Assembly (NCBI GenBank): GCA_024529925.1
Contig: JAFEUB010001580.1
Coordinates: forward strand, 72,501-136,500
Length of the DNA stretch: 64,000 bases
Direction: 5' to 3'
Source of the DNA: Ophthalmolycus amberensis
Lineage: Eukaryota; Chordata; Actinopteri; Perciformes; Zoarcidae
The notes beneath the pieces were generated by a model that did not search any database, was not told the DNA's origin, and saw only the letters and a list, made by a program, of their open reading frames with translations. Position 1 is the stretch's first letter. Every line of letters starts with the position of its first letter. A program made the position numbers and the translations under genes. Shown here one piece after another: positions 53,249 to 63,960 of this stretch.

Positions 53249-54373
53249 CTGACTCCCCTCCTCCTTTTCTTCTCTCCTCCTCCAGTTTGGCTGCCCCCGA
53301 CTCTGCTCCCCCCTACACACATACACCCCACCCATCCTCCATCTCCCCACATCCATTTGCAAATGATATGGCTTGTCTGCATATTGTCAGATGCAGCCGG
53401 CCCGGTCATTCATCACCTGTAGGCGACTCCCAGCGTCCTCCACACTTAATTGTTCCCTCTCTGACCTGCAGAGTAGAGAATGATGTTTCCTCTCCCTAAG
53501 ATTGAGAAGGAAAGAAAGAAAGAACGAAAGAAATACCTGGCTATTACATTTAAATCAGATGGATAGGGCAACAATGCTGGTCTCCCTTTTCTCTTTCCAT
53601 TTCTGTGATTCCCTCTTTTTTCCTCTCTCCATCTTTTCTGTGTTTCTAGGTCAGATTACAAGCAGAGAGAAGAAGAAAGGAAAGGACAACGAAAGGATAC
53701 AAGTCAAAGAGGAGGCAAGACATGAAATCCACTTTCATGACTCGTAAAAGCCTGAGAGCCGGTGTGTGGGTGGAGGATGGGGGGCATTTAGGCGGACCAC
53801 ATGCATACACACACACACACAGGATTTATGCTCCCTTATCAGCATGCCATTTGCATCTGGGTTGAGCATGTGTGTCCATTTGTCTTTCTTCTCTCCATCT
53901 TCCAATGTGATCAAAATCAAATTTGGAAGTGAGTCGTTTCCCTAAATGTCAGTATTTTGGCGGTGACACTTCACAGTCTTTGCACACGCTCATATGCATA
54001 ATGCCACTAAAATTCTAAAAGAAAATTGAAATCTTTTCAAAACTTAATCAACTCAAGATGAAATCCCTTTGAAGGCGTCTACTGAGCTCACTGTGACCTC
54101 TGACCCTACACAGCCACTCTGCTGCCGTGCTCCCTGTGCATTAGGCAGCATCCATTATACATGCAGCAGTTCCACTGTTGCAAAATACTGGTTGCAGTCG
54201 GCTAAAGGGTGATTCAAAATGAAATAGCGCCTGCGGAGGTGGAAGAGCAGATTCAGCCTGATTTAGGTGCTGGGACGCAGCGCTGCAGCGCATGTTCATG
54301 TGTCAGTGAACGACTGTACCAGCCTTCCAAATCCACCAGGAGTTCTGGTTACGTAAAGCAAACTGCAAAAGAT

Positions 54374-54490
54374 GTTGAGTGGCCAGTTACGGCTGCATGC
54401 TTAAGGACCTCTTGTCCTTTCGCAAAACGTTTATTCTTTACACATGACATCCATCACACTTCTGTCCATCCTGATAGAGGGAATTTTAGG
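54374..54490 (+). repeat. Same dispersed repeat, 5' portion (copy B)
   Basis: About 110 bp match the start of copy A at 52470 closely (ccagttacggctgcatgctt, aaggacctcttgtcctttcg, cacatgacatccatcacact). The match ends abruptly after ctgtccatcctgatagaggg. Confidence 0.55.
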
Positions 54491-55059
54491 CATTTTGCAT
54501 GTCATCTTTTGCTGCTTTTCATGTTATCACAGATAATAGTTAATCATCAAACATCTGTCTTTCCCCAGCAACCTTGCTTTACCTCCGAGTGCTGCTGCTG
54601 GTGTACATTTATTTTGTTTAAATGTTAAAACCAATCGCACGACAAGTTTGTTCAGGGAGAAGAAGGCCGTGCTCGTCCTCCTCCAGTCTTCATCTTTATT
54701 CACTCCGTCTTCTCTGCCAGTCATCCTTTGTCCTCTCATTCCCTTTGTGAAGACCTCTCACGCCAGACCAGAAACACATCCATCCACCCACCTCTTTAAT
54801 AACAAATGGATACTTCCATTATGAGCTGCTTAGGGAGTTGGCACATAGTCAGTCATGCTATGGAGGACGGGGGACAGCGAGGGGCTGGGGAAGTCACGCT
54901 GACGTGATGGTGCCACCAGATTTATAAAATGCAGATACCTTTTATGAAAGTTTTAGCAAGTTAAGTAAACCGTGAGAATGTTGGTGAGATTGGTGAATTT
55001 GGGTGTCTAAGAAAAGGTCAGGCAGCTTTCAACTGATGGGCTGAATATGACCAGAACAG

Positions 55060-55345
55060 CATCACCTGTCAGAGTCCAAGAACAGAGGATGTCCTAACAT
55101 ATCTTCTTTCTTCTGGCTGAGAGACTTCTTAACTCATCCTCCATATATAATAAGAGGGGTTTTTGTGTATTTTTCTCATGCAGCAAAAATGAGACTATAA
55201 TCTGAAGTTTGTTGTGCAACCATCTGTTGTATAATGACAAATAACATAACTTTGTAACCCTGTACAGATTATAGAGCCCTCTCAAGCTAATTTGTGATAT
55301 TGGGCTTTACAAATGAATATAATTGATATTGATTGATGAAAAGTA
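55060..55345 (+). repeat. Same dispersed repeat, 3' portion, interrupted
   Basis: agagtccaagaacagaggatgtc matches the middle of copy A. After about 155 bp of unrelated sequence, ctgtacagattatagagccc and tgtgatattgggctttacaa match its tail, which ends in gatattgattgatg-like repeats. It could be the other half of copy B, split by insertions. Confidence 0.5.
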
Positions 55346-56089
55346 AAACTGGGTAGTTTAAGTAAGCTCTGTGTTCTGGATTCAGCTGTTGCTAACTTTA
55401 TTTCTCCAGCTATTAAAATAGCATTAGTGCCTCTGAAAGAACAGGAGGGCTTAAAAGACAGAAGAAGCATCTGTACATGCTGATGAGACACAAAGCTGCT
55501 CCGATACGTCTGTGTGCATGTAGAAGGACCTTCACGTATCCGTCTTCATTCGCTATCGGCTCCTTACCTGCCTGCTAATAACATTGATGAAGTTTCCAAG
55601 ATTGACAGGTTTGTGTTCAGAACATAGAGACTTGATTCTTGAAATATATACCATACTCTTAAAAAGGTGTCTTTTCTAAAAGTCTGACTTTCTCATAATA
55701 TTAAAAGAAAATAACGGAACATTGTGAGGAAAAAGTCACAATATTCTACTTCGAAGCATGGTTATGTATTTTTCTCAAAACACAGTATAAGACTCATTTT
55801 ATAATAGGACACTGAAAATCTTTTTTCCTCAAAATATTTGGAGAAAACAGTGGCTCAAAAACCTGATCTTAAACATTAAATAATTGCTTAAAAATACATG
55901 TGGCTTTTGCAACGTACTAGAATAAGTAACCTAAACAATAAGCATTGGTCCTAATGCCGTTAACGAGCAGATGGCAGATAGCAAGATAACAATGCATCCG
56001 TCTATCACCTCCAACCTCACGCTCGCTCTCTTAAAGCGTAAGAGCTCTACGCTGACCCCTCCACCGCCCAGCGTGACACCGGTAAACAC

Positions 56090-56480
56090 TTTGGCGCCGT
56101 CCCACAATGAGATGGGCCGCTGACATTGTATATTAATATGGATGGCAGTTTATAATTCATTGGGCGGGATTACTTGGGAGTGCTGGTCCCAGGCCTGCTC
56201 CCAGCACTGACGCAGCAAGGACTAACAACACTGGACATTCCTCGCTCTCCACTGCCCACCCCAATGCCCATTATTATAATATATTCAAGGATTAAAAGGG
56301 TTTTATCTTAGAGAGCCATGCATTATGAATGGAGAATTTCAAAATTTAATTGCCCCGAATTAAATGATTCAAGATAATGTTTCTTTTATAAATTGGTAAT
56401 AGGGCCAGGGGGCAAAGAAGGAGAAAATACATTAAATAAACCTTTTTCACCGCAACAAAAGGAGAAAGGAGAGGAATAAT
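56090..56480. promoter_or_regulatory. Candidate conserved noncoding element between the genes
   Basis: A repeat-free block with tgtatattaatatggatggc, tttataattcattgggcggg, gcattatgaatgg and aatttaattgcccc. It resembles a developmental enhancer in word content only. Confidence 0.3.
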
Positions 56481-58687
56481 AGAAGGCCGATGACCTCGTG
56501 TCTGCAGGAGGATATGGTTTAAAAACAACATTAAACACAAGGAGAGAAGTGAGATGAAGTTTAATCTCCGACAGCTTCAGCTTTACTGTAGACTCTGGAT
56601 CTTTGTACGCTTACAGAAACCCACAGCTACTGCACACGGTGAAATGGTGACGAGTCCGGTTAGGGTTAGAACAATACACCTGCACAGGACTTGTTGAGTC
56701 TATGGTTAAGCTATGGAGCTGGGTACACACACACACACACACACACACAGTAGTGCAGATGTTTTTATAAAAGCAAGGAGCAGACTTCGTGATTCTAATA
56801 AGGTTGTTAAAAGAATATGATTGCATAAAAAATACAGATCTGTGATGGAAAAGTGCTCGAGCCACAGAAAGACGAGTGACACCTCAAACGTGATACAAAA
56901 CCAGAGCATGGTGTAGTACAAAGTGGTCACAAACAGCTGACCGAAGGTGAACCGAACCTTTAGTCATATCAACGCATACCACTTGAAGAGGGACCACTGT
57001 GGCAGTGATCATCTCCCACCACCATCAAGCCTTCACAACTCTACGGGTCAACAAGGAGTGACAGGAAAGTCACAGGTCAGGTGGTCCGGTCAAGATCAGC
57101 AGGCCAGAGTCAGGGTTCACGGACAGTCACAGTAGATCAGGTACAAAGAGACACAATGCTTTTTGAAGTTTAGAACTACACAGTGAGGTGAGACAGTAGT
57201 CTGGGTTTATCCATTGCACTAGCATCTTAAAATAACCTAACAATGAGTCGTTCAGTTGAATTCCATTCCATTTATGAACAGTCGTGCATGGTTCACTCTG
57301 ATCAGACCACTTTAAACGGTATACTAGACTAGAGAAAGTTAAATTTAGAAACACCAAGCAATGAGACAAAAAATCTTAATTCTATAGTTCTAGTATAAGT
57401 TCCTTCTAACCTTTACTGAAGCTGTAGTGAAACATTTCTACTCTGTATTCACCCGAGGGTACGAAAGCTCATTCCTGACTTTTGAAACTGTATTTTGTCA
57501 AGATAGTCTTAACTAAAAGGTACTTACTCGTGTTTTCAACCACATCTTTTTGGCTCAGTTTCCCTCGGGTTGGTGTAGATGTCATCATGTGACCAACAGT
57601 AAAATACAGCACTTTGATCACGTGATAGGTGGTTGCACATACTGTAGCTGGAGAAGGTAACCTCTCTAGTCTCTGATGTGAATGTCCTCCTTGATCTTTC
57701 TCCAGACAACCACCGACTGACCCGGACTGAGAAGAGGTCAAAGTCAAGGAGTCATTGGACGCCTGGAGAAAGACTGAGGACATCCAAGGCGACACAAAGG
57801 CCTGCCACAGTGAGGGAAAGGTTTACAGCGTGCCATGCTGCGTTGCTGCGTTGCTCTGCGTATGCTGTAGCAAATGCAAAAAGTGCAATGATTCAACTAA
57901 ATGAGAGTTGACTCGAGGTCTTTTCAACGGATGATTGGAATCATCCACGTTTAGGGGCAGCCCTACATGCAACCACCTGACCTAAGCTATGTGAGGACAC
58001 CTGAACCAACAACTACCGTAGATGTTCATCAAGACTGAAATGTGGTCAAAAGCTCCTCAAAACTAGTGGGTGGACCTTGACTTGAGAATATTTTGTCAAT
58101 CCATATCACTCATGTATTGCCATTCAGCTACATACAGTGACACTATAAACAAACCTGTGTCTCTGCAGTAGAGCAACGTAATGGGCGAGTTAATGGACAA
58201 TTCAGGTTATGATGTTTGAATTTAACTGATTCAAAACCAAGTTAGTGGGTTTAACTGGAAGAACCCCGAACCTTCTACAATGAGGCTGATAGAAATGACG
58301 GCCGGATGTTTCCCTCCTAGATGTATTGACTGTCAGGGACTCTCTTACAGTTAAAACTAACCACAGAGAGGAAGAACCTACTGACACGGCTTCCGTATTT
58401 TTCCTACAAAAAGTGTCGTGTTGAAATTCAGCGGAACGAAAAACTTCCAACAGCAGAACTCACAAAAACTGTCCTCGTCTTGTGTCTCACTGCGTCCTCA
58501 GCGGAGCATATGGCCGTCTCAGTGATCACCAGGTCACTCGTCACTCTCTTTGGGTGACATCCGCAAATAATCCCTGCAACGTAAACTGGGTACATTTCAT
58601 AAACATACTTCTTGAAAACACACAGTAAAACATTATTCCATGTTTCTCAATGAGGGCTGCAACTAAGTAATGATGGAAAATGTACAA

Positions 58688-59331
58688 TTTAATGGTAAAA
58701 AGTAACAGAACCCCATCTTCTATTTTGGCCTGTCATTCCAAACCATAAGAGTCACCATCAACTGAAAACAAGTGTTGTCATTAAAACTGATCATTTTATG
58801 TTTAGCTTAAAAGGATTTCATCCAGAAGACAAGGGAGTAGAGGGCAGTGATGGTCTTAACTGAGCAGCACACACCAGAATGAATATCGGATTGTCAACTC
58901 AAAGCATACGGGACACATATGGAGACAAACTGCAGTAATAAACCAACCAATTCACAAGATAAGAGACATTTTGGCTTTGTGGAGATAACATTCACCTTAC
59001 TCCATTTCGTTGGGCTTTTCTCTTCCCCTAACAATTAGCTGGAACCCGTTTTGGCCCCGCCCCCCTCACTTTCTTACTATTCTGTAGGCTTCCAGCTGTT
59101 TTAATGTAACGTTTCAAATGTAAAAAAAAAAAGAGGCTAGTTCGCAGCACAGAAGGCTGAGGGACACACTGGCAGCAGCGGGAAACTAAGAAAAGACACG
59201 CTGGATGAACGTACAGCCAGAAAACGTCTGTGACTTCAAATTCTATTTTTTCAGCTTTTCTATTTCTGAGTCATTTAACAGACGCAAAAATAAATAAATA
59301 GCATGGTCAATGGGCATTAAGTGAAACCTAT
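58688..59331 (-). other. setd3: Probable setd3 3' UTR and candidate poly(A) signals
   Basis: Sequence past the stop is AT-rich and non-coding. Candidate poly(A) hexamers in transcript sense are ATTAAA at 59100-59105 (about 230 bases after the stop) and ATTAAA at 58688-58693. The AATAAA at 59331-59336 overlaps the stop codon and is probably too close to be the main signal. The real 3' end cannot be fixed from sequence alone. Confidence 0.4.
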
Positions 59332-59805
59332 TTATTCACTGTTCTCTTTGGGATCATCTTCAGTTCGACTGTCACTTAGGTTGGCCTCTTCCCTTTGGCC
59401 TCTCTGGGTTGAACTTCCAATTGAGTCCAAAGTTGAATAAACTTCTTTTCTGACCTTCTCCTGACTCTCCTCCTGTACTGGCTCTCCATTAGCCTCCATA
59501 CCATACACATCCTTCTCCCCGTTGAGGAGGTGACTGTGCTCCTCCCGGCCTTCTTCAACCTCCTCCAGCTGGCGTAGGATGATAGGAAGCTTTGCATCCG
59601 CGTCAGTATTCTCCAGCAAAGCGATATCGCTTTCCTCGTACCGAGGCAAAGGAGCGCCCTCCTCCAGCTTCTTCTCAAAATGCAGACGTTTGGCACGTCC
59701 GCTGTCAGACGCCTTCTCCAGGATCTGCTTCTCGGCCAGGCGGAGCTGGACTGCCACTCGAGCATGGAGAGACAGATCAGGTTTCTCCAGCATGGAGCAG
59801 TCCTC
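59332..59805 (-). CDS. setd3: setd3 terminal coding exon (C-terminal tail)
   Basis: This is the last coding exon of SETD3, the methyltransferase that modifies a conserved histidine of actin. It starts after a tttag acceptor at 59806 in phase 0 and encodes 157 residues (EDCSMLEKPDLSL...) before a TAA stop at 59332-59334. Recognisable family motifs are LRLAEKQILEKA, APLPRYEESDIALLE and LPIILRQLEEVEE, matching the segment after the substrate-binding domain in vertebrate SETD3. The remainder is an acidic, Glu/Ser-rich, probably disordered tail, which varies between species. The previous exon ends in phase 0 with KTTSQ, so the junction agrees with the family. An AATAAA hexamer overlaps the stop codon. 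Confidence 0.93.
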   Translation of the reverse strand, partial: EDCSMLEKPDLSLHARVAVQLRLAEKQILEKASDSGRAKRLHFEKKLEEGAPLPRYEESDIALLENTDADAKLPIILRQLEEVEEGREEHSHLLNGEKDVYGMEANGEPVQEESQEKVRKEVYSTLDSIGSSTQRGQREEANLSDSRTEDDPKENSE

Positions 59806-60030
59806 CTAAAAGAGACCAGGCCGCTTTTAATAGGTTAAGAAGATGGTCATACGAAGGTAAACAAATAACAAACAGTGAAAACTTTACACATTCACTGAAC
59901 GCTCGTCAGAATCTTCAATCCAACAATCATGTGCTTGATTGTGGCCATCGGACCTTCGTATGGTCCAGTTTGTTTGAACCATACCGAGCCCTTTAAACTT
60001 TACACCCAACTCAAAATCCAGTGAACTGAC

Positions 60031-60191
60031 CTGTGAGGTGGTCTTGTAGGTCTTGAGCAGCAGAGCAGCTCTGGTCTCAAGGAAAGTCCACAACTTGATC
60101 TCATTCTCCCAGCTGACCGGGAACTCGCTGTTGCCCAGAGTAAAGATCTTATTGACTGCACGATCTCCGAGCAGGTAGTCCTTCAGTTCCT
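60031..60191 (-). CDS. setd3: setd3 penultimate coding exon
   Basis: The 161 bp exon begins after a tttcag acceptor (60192-60197) in phase 1 and ends with CAG before a gtcagt donor (60025-60030), phase 0. It encodes the end of the Rubisco-LSMT-type substrate-binding domain: EELKDYLLGD, KIFTLGNSEFPVSWENEIKL and WTFLETRAALLLKTYKTTSQ. These motifs are nearly identical to mammalian SETD3. In the family this all-helical domain packs against the catalytic SET domain and helps hold the actin peptide. A 225 bp intron separates it from the terminal exon. Beyond the donor the open frame reads on only briefly into the intron. Confidence 0.95.
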
Positions 60192-61612
60192 CTGAAATCA
60201 AAACAAATTAAATAAACACACACCTGCAAGTCAGAAGAGAAGTGTGCCAAAGGCGACTTTGAGCTTATTAGTTCGTAAAACTTGGACCTACAGAAAGGCA
60301 GCTGGTTACTTCTTTGCATATTTAAAAAAAAAAACTAAAACATTTTAGAGGCAGGCTTTGCTGTCAGAGTAGAGGTCTTCATGGGTCCAAGGTTTTGGAG
60401 CTTATCACAAACAGACCAATGAAAAATTCACCTTTACAGACCCGATCTGAAATGGTCCTGACGACACTCAGAATCGGTCTGAAATAAGACCTGATCCAAT
60501 TCTGAACAGATCCAATAAGAGAGACAACACCAGCATTGGCAGAAGATGATACTTCCAATGAATTGTAAGCTAGCAACTAAGGGTTTGGTGAACAGTTAAA
60601 CTACAAAGACAAGGCCTTTGTGATGCTTCTAGTAATACAGCAAGTATAAAATAGTGTTGGCAAGACAACTTTTACACTTTTCAAAGAGCTATTAGCTACT
60701 AGTTCCTCTTCCATAAGATTTCTGTGACGTAATGCGACACGTCTCAGTATCGTCTCTAGGGCAAGGATCGGATGGCTGGTTCCATTTACTGCTGGAGCTA
60801 AAGCAACAATTCTATAATGGCGCAAATGAAACATGTAGCTGGTGTTTGTTTAATGTGCCCTCTGTAGAGTAACTACAGGGAACTTTTAACTGGTTATGAA
60901 ACAGTCTCAATGTATTACCGACGCCTCTATATGACCTACATAAGTAAGCGAGCCATCAAAGACGATCGGCTATTTCTATAGTCTTAAAGCCTGTCCCCTG
61001 GTCTGATTCCCCACATCGGACTAAACCATTTACAGCATGCAGAGGATCCAATGTTTATATTTTCACAGATTGTTTTTCAGATAACAACAGCTCCCTGCTT
61101 GTGTGTGTACATTATTCCATCATGTCACATCTGTTGAGAAATATCAACACACAAGCAAGTAAAAGATGATATCTCCCCCCCCCCCCCCCCTCCCCATGCA
61201 CACACCCACACATCCAAAGATGAGCCGGTTTAAAAATTAACATGCAGCAAAAAAATGTGAATAATATATCAAGCGGGTCCTGAAGATGAGCCCGTGACAG
61301 AGGAGGATGTGGCCTTGTGTGGTTGGGATTTATGACGCTGGTGCCATTCTGCATACATGCCGATGAATATTGTAAATCCCCTGGTGGATTGCTCCCTCCA
61401 CACATCTGGTGGCCTGCCTTGATCAATTAACAAGTGCAGGAATGGACAGGCCTTGCTATTTCCCTCTCTCTCTCCCTTCTACCTCCACCGTCGCTCCACC
61501 TCTTCTCCTCTGCTGATGTGCGGAGGAAACAGTCGCTCGACAACAGTCTCCGAGGAGCATCGGAAACTGAGGCGTGTTTTGTTTTAGAGTGGGCTGCCAT
61601 GTTTGTGGCTTT

Positions 61613-61652
<40 letters not shown>

Positions 61653-61665
61653 GTCAGTGTCTTAC
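60192..61665 (-). other. setd3: setd3 intron between the last internal exons
   Basis: This 1474 bp intron holds no recognised exon. It contains a C16 run at 61175-61190 (G-tract on the transcript), a CT-rich stretch near 61460-61500 and the CA repeat next to the 5' splice site. The sequence at 60360-60900 is AT-rich and unassigned. Confidence 0.85.
61617..61651. repeat. (TG)n tract next to a setd3 splice donor
   Basis: On the setd3 transcript it is (CA)n, starting about ten bases after the 5' splice site of the 61666-61751 exon. Confidence 0.93.
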
Positions 61666-61751
61666 CCTCTGTCATGCAGAAGACTCTGAGGAAGGCTAGG
61701 AGCTGGGCTGAAATGGGGGGTTCATTACAGTGCAGCGCAAAGATACAGGAC
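61666..61751 (-). CDS. setd3: setd3 internal coding exon
   Basis: The exon is 86 bp, from a ttttcag acceptor (61752-61758) to a gtaag donor (61661-61665). It encodes SCIFALHCNEPPISAQLLAF followed by LRVFCMTE in the LSMT substrate-binding domain. The leftover G at its end joins AG of the next exon to restore the conserved CMTEEEL run. Phases (2 in, 1 out) are consistent with the neighbouring exons. A (CA)n tract in transcript orientation begins about ten bases past the donor. The preceding exon, which would encode the LGVSKSDRLYAMKAEVLARA-type segment, was not found before the right edge. Confidence 0.93.
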
Positions 61752-61879
61752 CTGAAAACAAAACATACAAACCAACATTTTAACAAGAAATCAATCCAAG
61801 AATCAAAAAGACAATATGTGACTTGTTTATATATAACACATGTAGTATATGTAATAAGAAACTACTCCTCTAGCACAAT

Positions 61880-62030
61880 AAGCAGAATGTTATAAATATT
61901 CGGAACAGACAGCAGCAAAACAACTGCAGCGAGAACTTAAGAGATTGATATCAATCAGCTGGAGTCAGGGCGGGTTTAGCCTAGCTTAGCTTAAGGACTG
62001 GGCACAGTAGGAAACAGAGAGCTCAGCAGT
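61880..62030 (-). repeat. Dispersed repeat family, copy 2 (reverse)
   Basis: Read in reverse it gives ctgtttcctactgtgcccag, tccttaagctaagctaggct, gactccagctgattgatatc and aatctcttaagttctcgc, matching the middle of copy 1. It lies in the setd3 intron. Confidence 0.5.
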
Positions 62031-62109
62031 GATGCAGAGTGCAGCTTCCAATAGTCCTGGTGTCATATTGATGTTGCCATGTTTGGTACCTAACTAGTTC
62101 TGACCTGAA

Positions 62110-63050
62110 AGTACTTCTTCATAAGAAGAAGAACATAGAATATCGAGCGTGACCTGAGGGTAAAGCTGAGGGAATGGAAGGACTCCTACAGGAGGGGGCT
62201 GGAGGCCGACCTCCAGCAGAACAACACAAGGGATGTGTAGACTGGAACAAAGGAAATCATTGGCTCAAGGTAAGAGACAGACAGCCAGTGGGGAAGACTT
62301 TGGAAGGAAGAGGTCGACTTCACAACCCCTGTGTATTCTGGGAAAGTATGTTGATGTTTTACATGGGTGTCTACATCGACAACAGACTGAAATGGATGAC
62401 CAATACTGAGGCTGTATATAGGAAGGGGATGAACAGACTAGACTGAGATCCTTCAACATTGGAGCCGGTGACGACAACAGACTTAACAAACTGATTAAGA
62501 AATCTGGCTCTGGAAGTCGGTCCAAACCAGACACCTTTGAGGTTGTGGTGGAGAGGAGGACACTGAACAAACGGTCATCCATTATCGATAATCATGACAA
62601 CCACCAAGTGGAAAGAGAGCGGAGCTCTTTCTCTAACAGACTGGTTTCCGCTGTGCTGTGACAAGGACTGATACAGGACATCTTTCCTGTCCAAAGCAAA
62701 CCCTCCACCGCTCACGTCTGTCTGACAGAGAACTCACAGCTTCAGAGTTTCTTTCTCAACCATTATACTCGACCCTCTTTAGCTCCTTATGTAACCTTGC
62801 ACATCTTTATACTCTCACTCTACCTCATTTAATTGCTCTTAAAAACTTAAACTCATTTGAACACTTTTATGTCAATTTATATGGTATGCTATCCTACATT
62901 TAGATTTCTACTTTAGTTGTAGTTTACTATTTATGCTGTATTCTAATAGTCTTTTTATTGTGTACTCTATATAGATCCATATCTCTAGTGTTGATATAGT
63001 ATGTACTGTATAGTACATCTATCTATTTATCTAATACCTGTGTTTATCCA
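62110..63050 (+). mobile_element. Degraded LINE reverse-transcriptase 3' end
   Basis: Broken plus-strand frames show GVYIDNRLKWMTNTEAVYRK, then RLD, a TLEVVVERRTLN-like segment (translated from about 62535-62570) and FSNRLVSA, resembling the C-terminal part of fish non-LTR retrotransposon polymerases (family motifs of YLGV..D..L.W..NT..VYKKG and RRTLNKL type). An AT-rich tail follows. The copy is antisense to setd3 and non-functional. I do not assign the clade. Confidence 0.6.
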
Positions 63051-63169
63051 CTGATTCAGGCAATCTGAGTGCTGGACAGAATAATAAGCTGCCACCATTA
63101 AATACTACCACAATGCAACTCTCCTTTAAATCACAAGCTGTTTTTGAAATATTTAAATTAACAAGACAA

Positions 63170-63350
63170 CATACTTCATGTTCATTGGAGCTGTTGGCAC
63201 GCCTACTTTTTTCACTTTTAACAGATCAGCTGTTCAGCCCCGCTTACGCTCTTTATGCTGAACTAAGCTAAATCTCAGCATGAGATTGAAATCGTCATCC
63301 TCAAGAAAAGAATATAAATTAGCGCATTTCTCAAAATGGTGAACCGTTTC
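63170..63350 (+). repeat. Dispersed repeat family, copy 3
   Basis: It contains ctctttatgctgaactaagc, tgagattgaaatcgtcatcc, agcgcatttctcaaaatggt and a tttctttac end, matching copy 1 in the same orientation. It lies in the setd3 intron, beyond the LINE remnant. Confidence 0.5.
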
Positions 63351-63689
63351 TTTACATTATCATTGTCTGAAATTACAAGGATGCAAAAAACAAATACTAT
63401 ACAACAACAACTGCTAGTGTTCAAGATATTCCCTCAGACAAATCCATCATTTTGGGTTTGTGTAGTTGGTTTGCCTCTTACTTTGGGGTACAGGGAACTT
63501 TAAAAAAAAGAGCAAATTGGAAAATGAATACCGGTAGTCAAATATGCTTACTAAATTACTCTTCTCAAACAGAAATGTAGTAGGAGTAGAAGAGTGATTT
63601 CCACGTAGTGAAAAGAGTCGGACGACTGCAGCCGTTCAACATCTCAGCCCGACTGACTCGGTTGCCATTTCCTTTGAAAATGATCTATG

Positions 63690-63960
63690 AGCATATCTGT
63701 CAGTTTAATAGAGCATCGCGGCAACAACAGGGATTGTTTCATTTAATTTCCACTGTTACGATTTAGACTGTCATCAATAAGAGATTAAAAGGCGTCTGAT
63801 TAAAATTGCAGGGAAGAGAATGCTGCATACAATTAAGGGGCTAATGATAAAATGATTAAGCTTCTTGGTGATTAAAGTGTTGGGGCGGTTGACAAATTCA
63901 TACTTGGTGGTGTGGGGAGGGAAAAAAAGAGAAAAGAAATCTGCTGCAACATTTATATTA
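63690..63960. promoter_or_regulatory. Candidate conserved noncoding element in setd3 intron
   Basis: A repeat-free block with tttcatttaatttccac, gtctgattaaaattgcag, ggggctaatgataaaatgat and ggtgattaaagtg. Regulatory elements for a developmental gene can lie in introns of its neighbour; here bcl11b would be the presumed target. Confidence 0.3.

Larger units (their letters stand above)
32501..58687. other. Intergenic region between bcl11b promoter and setd3 3' end
   Basis: About 26 kb separates the two genes, with no convincing protein-coding exon on either strand. From 33 to 40 kb it is mostly unique AT-rich DNA with simple repeats. From 40 to 56 kb it is rich in degraded mobile elements, annotated separately. 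The interval 56.6-58.7 kb is unassigned unique sequence. Open frames in this region are short, lack family motifs, or come from simple repeats. Confidence 0.7.
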
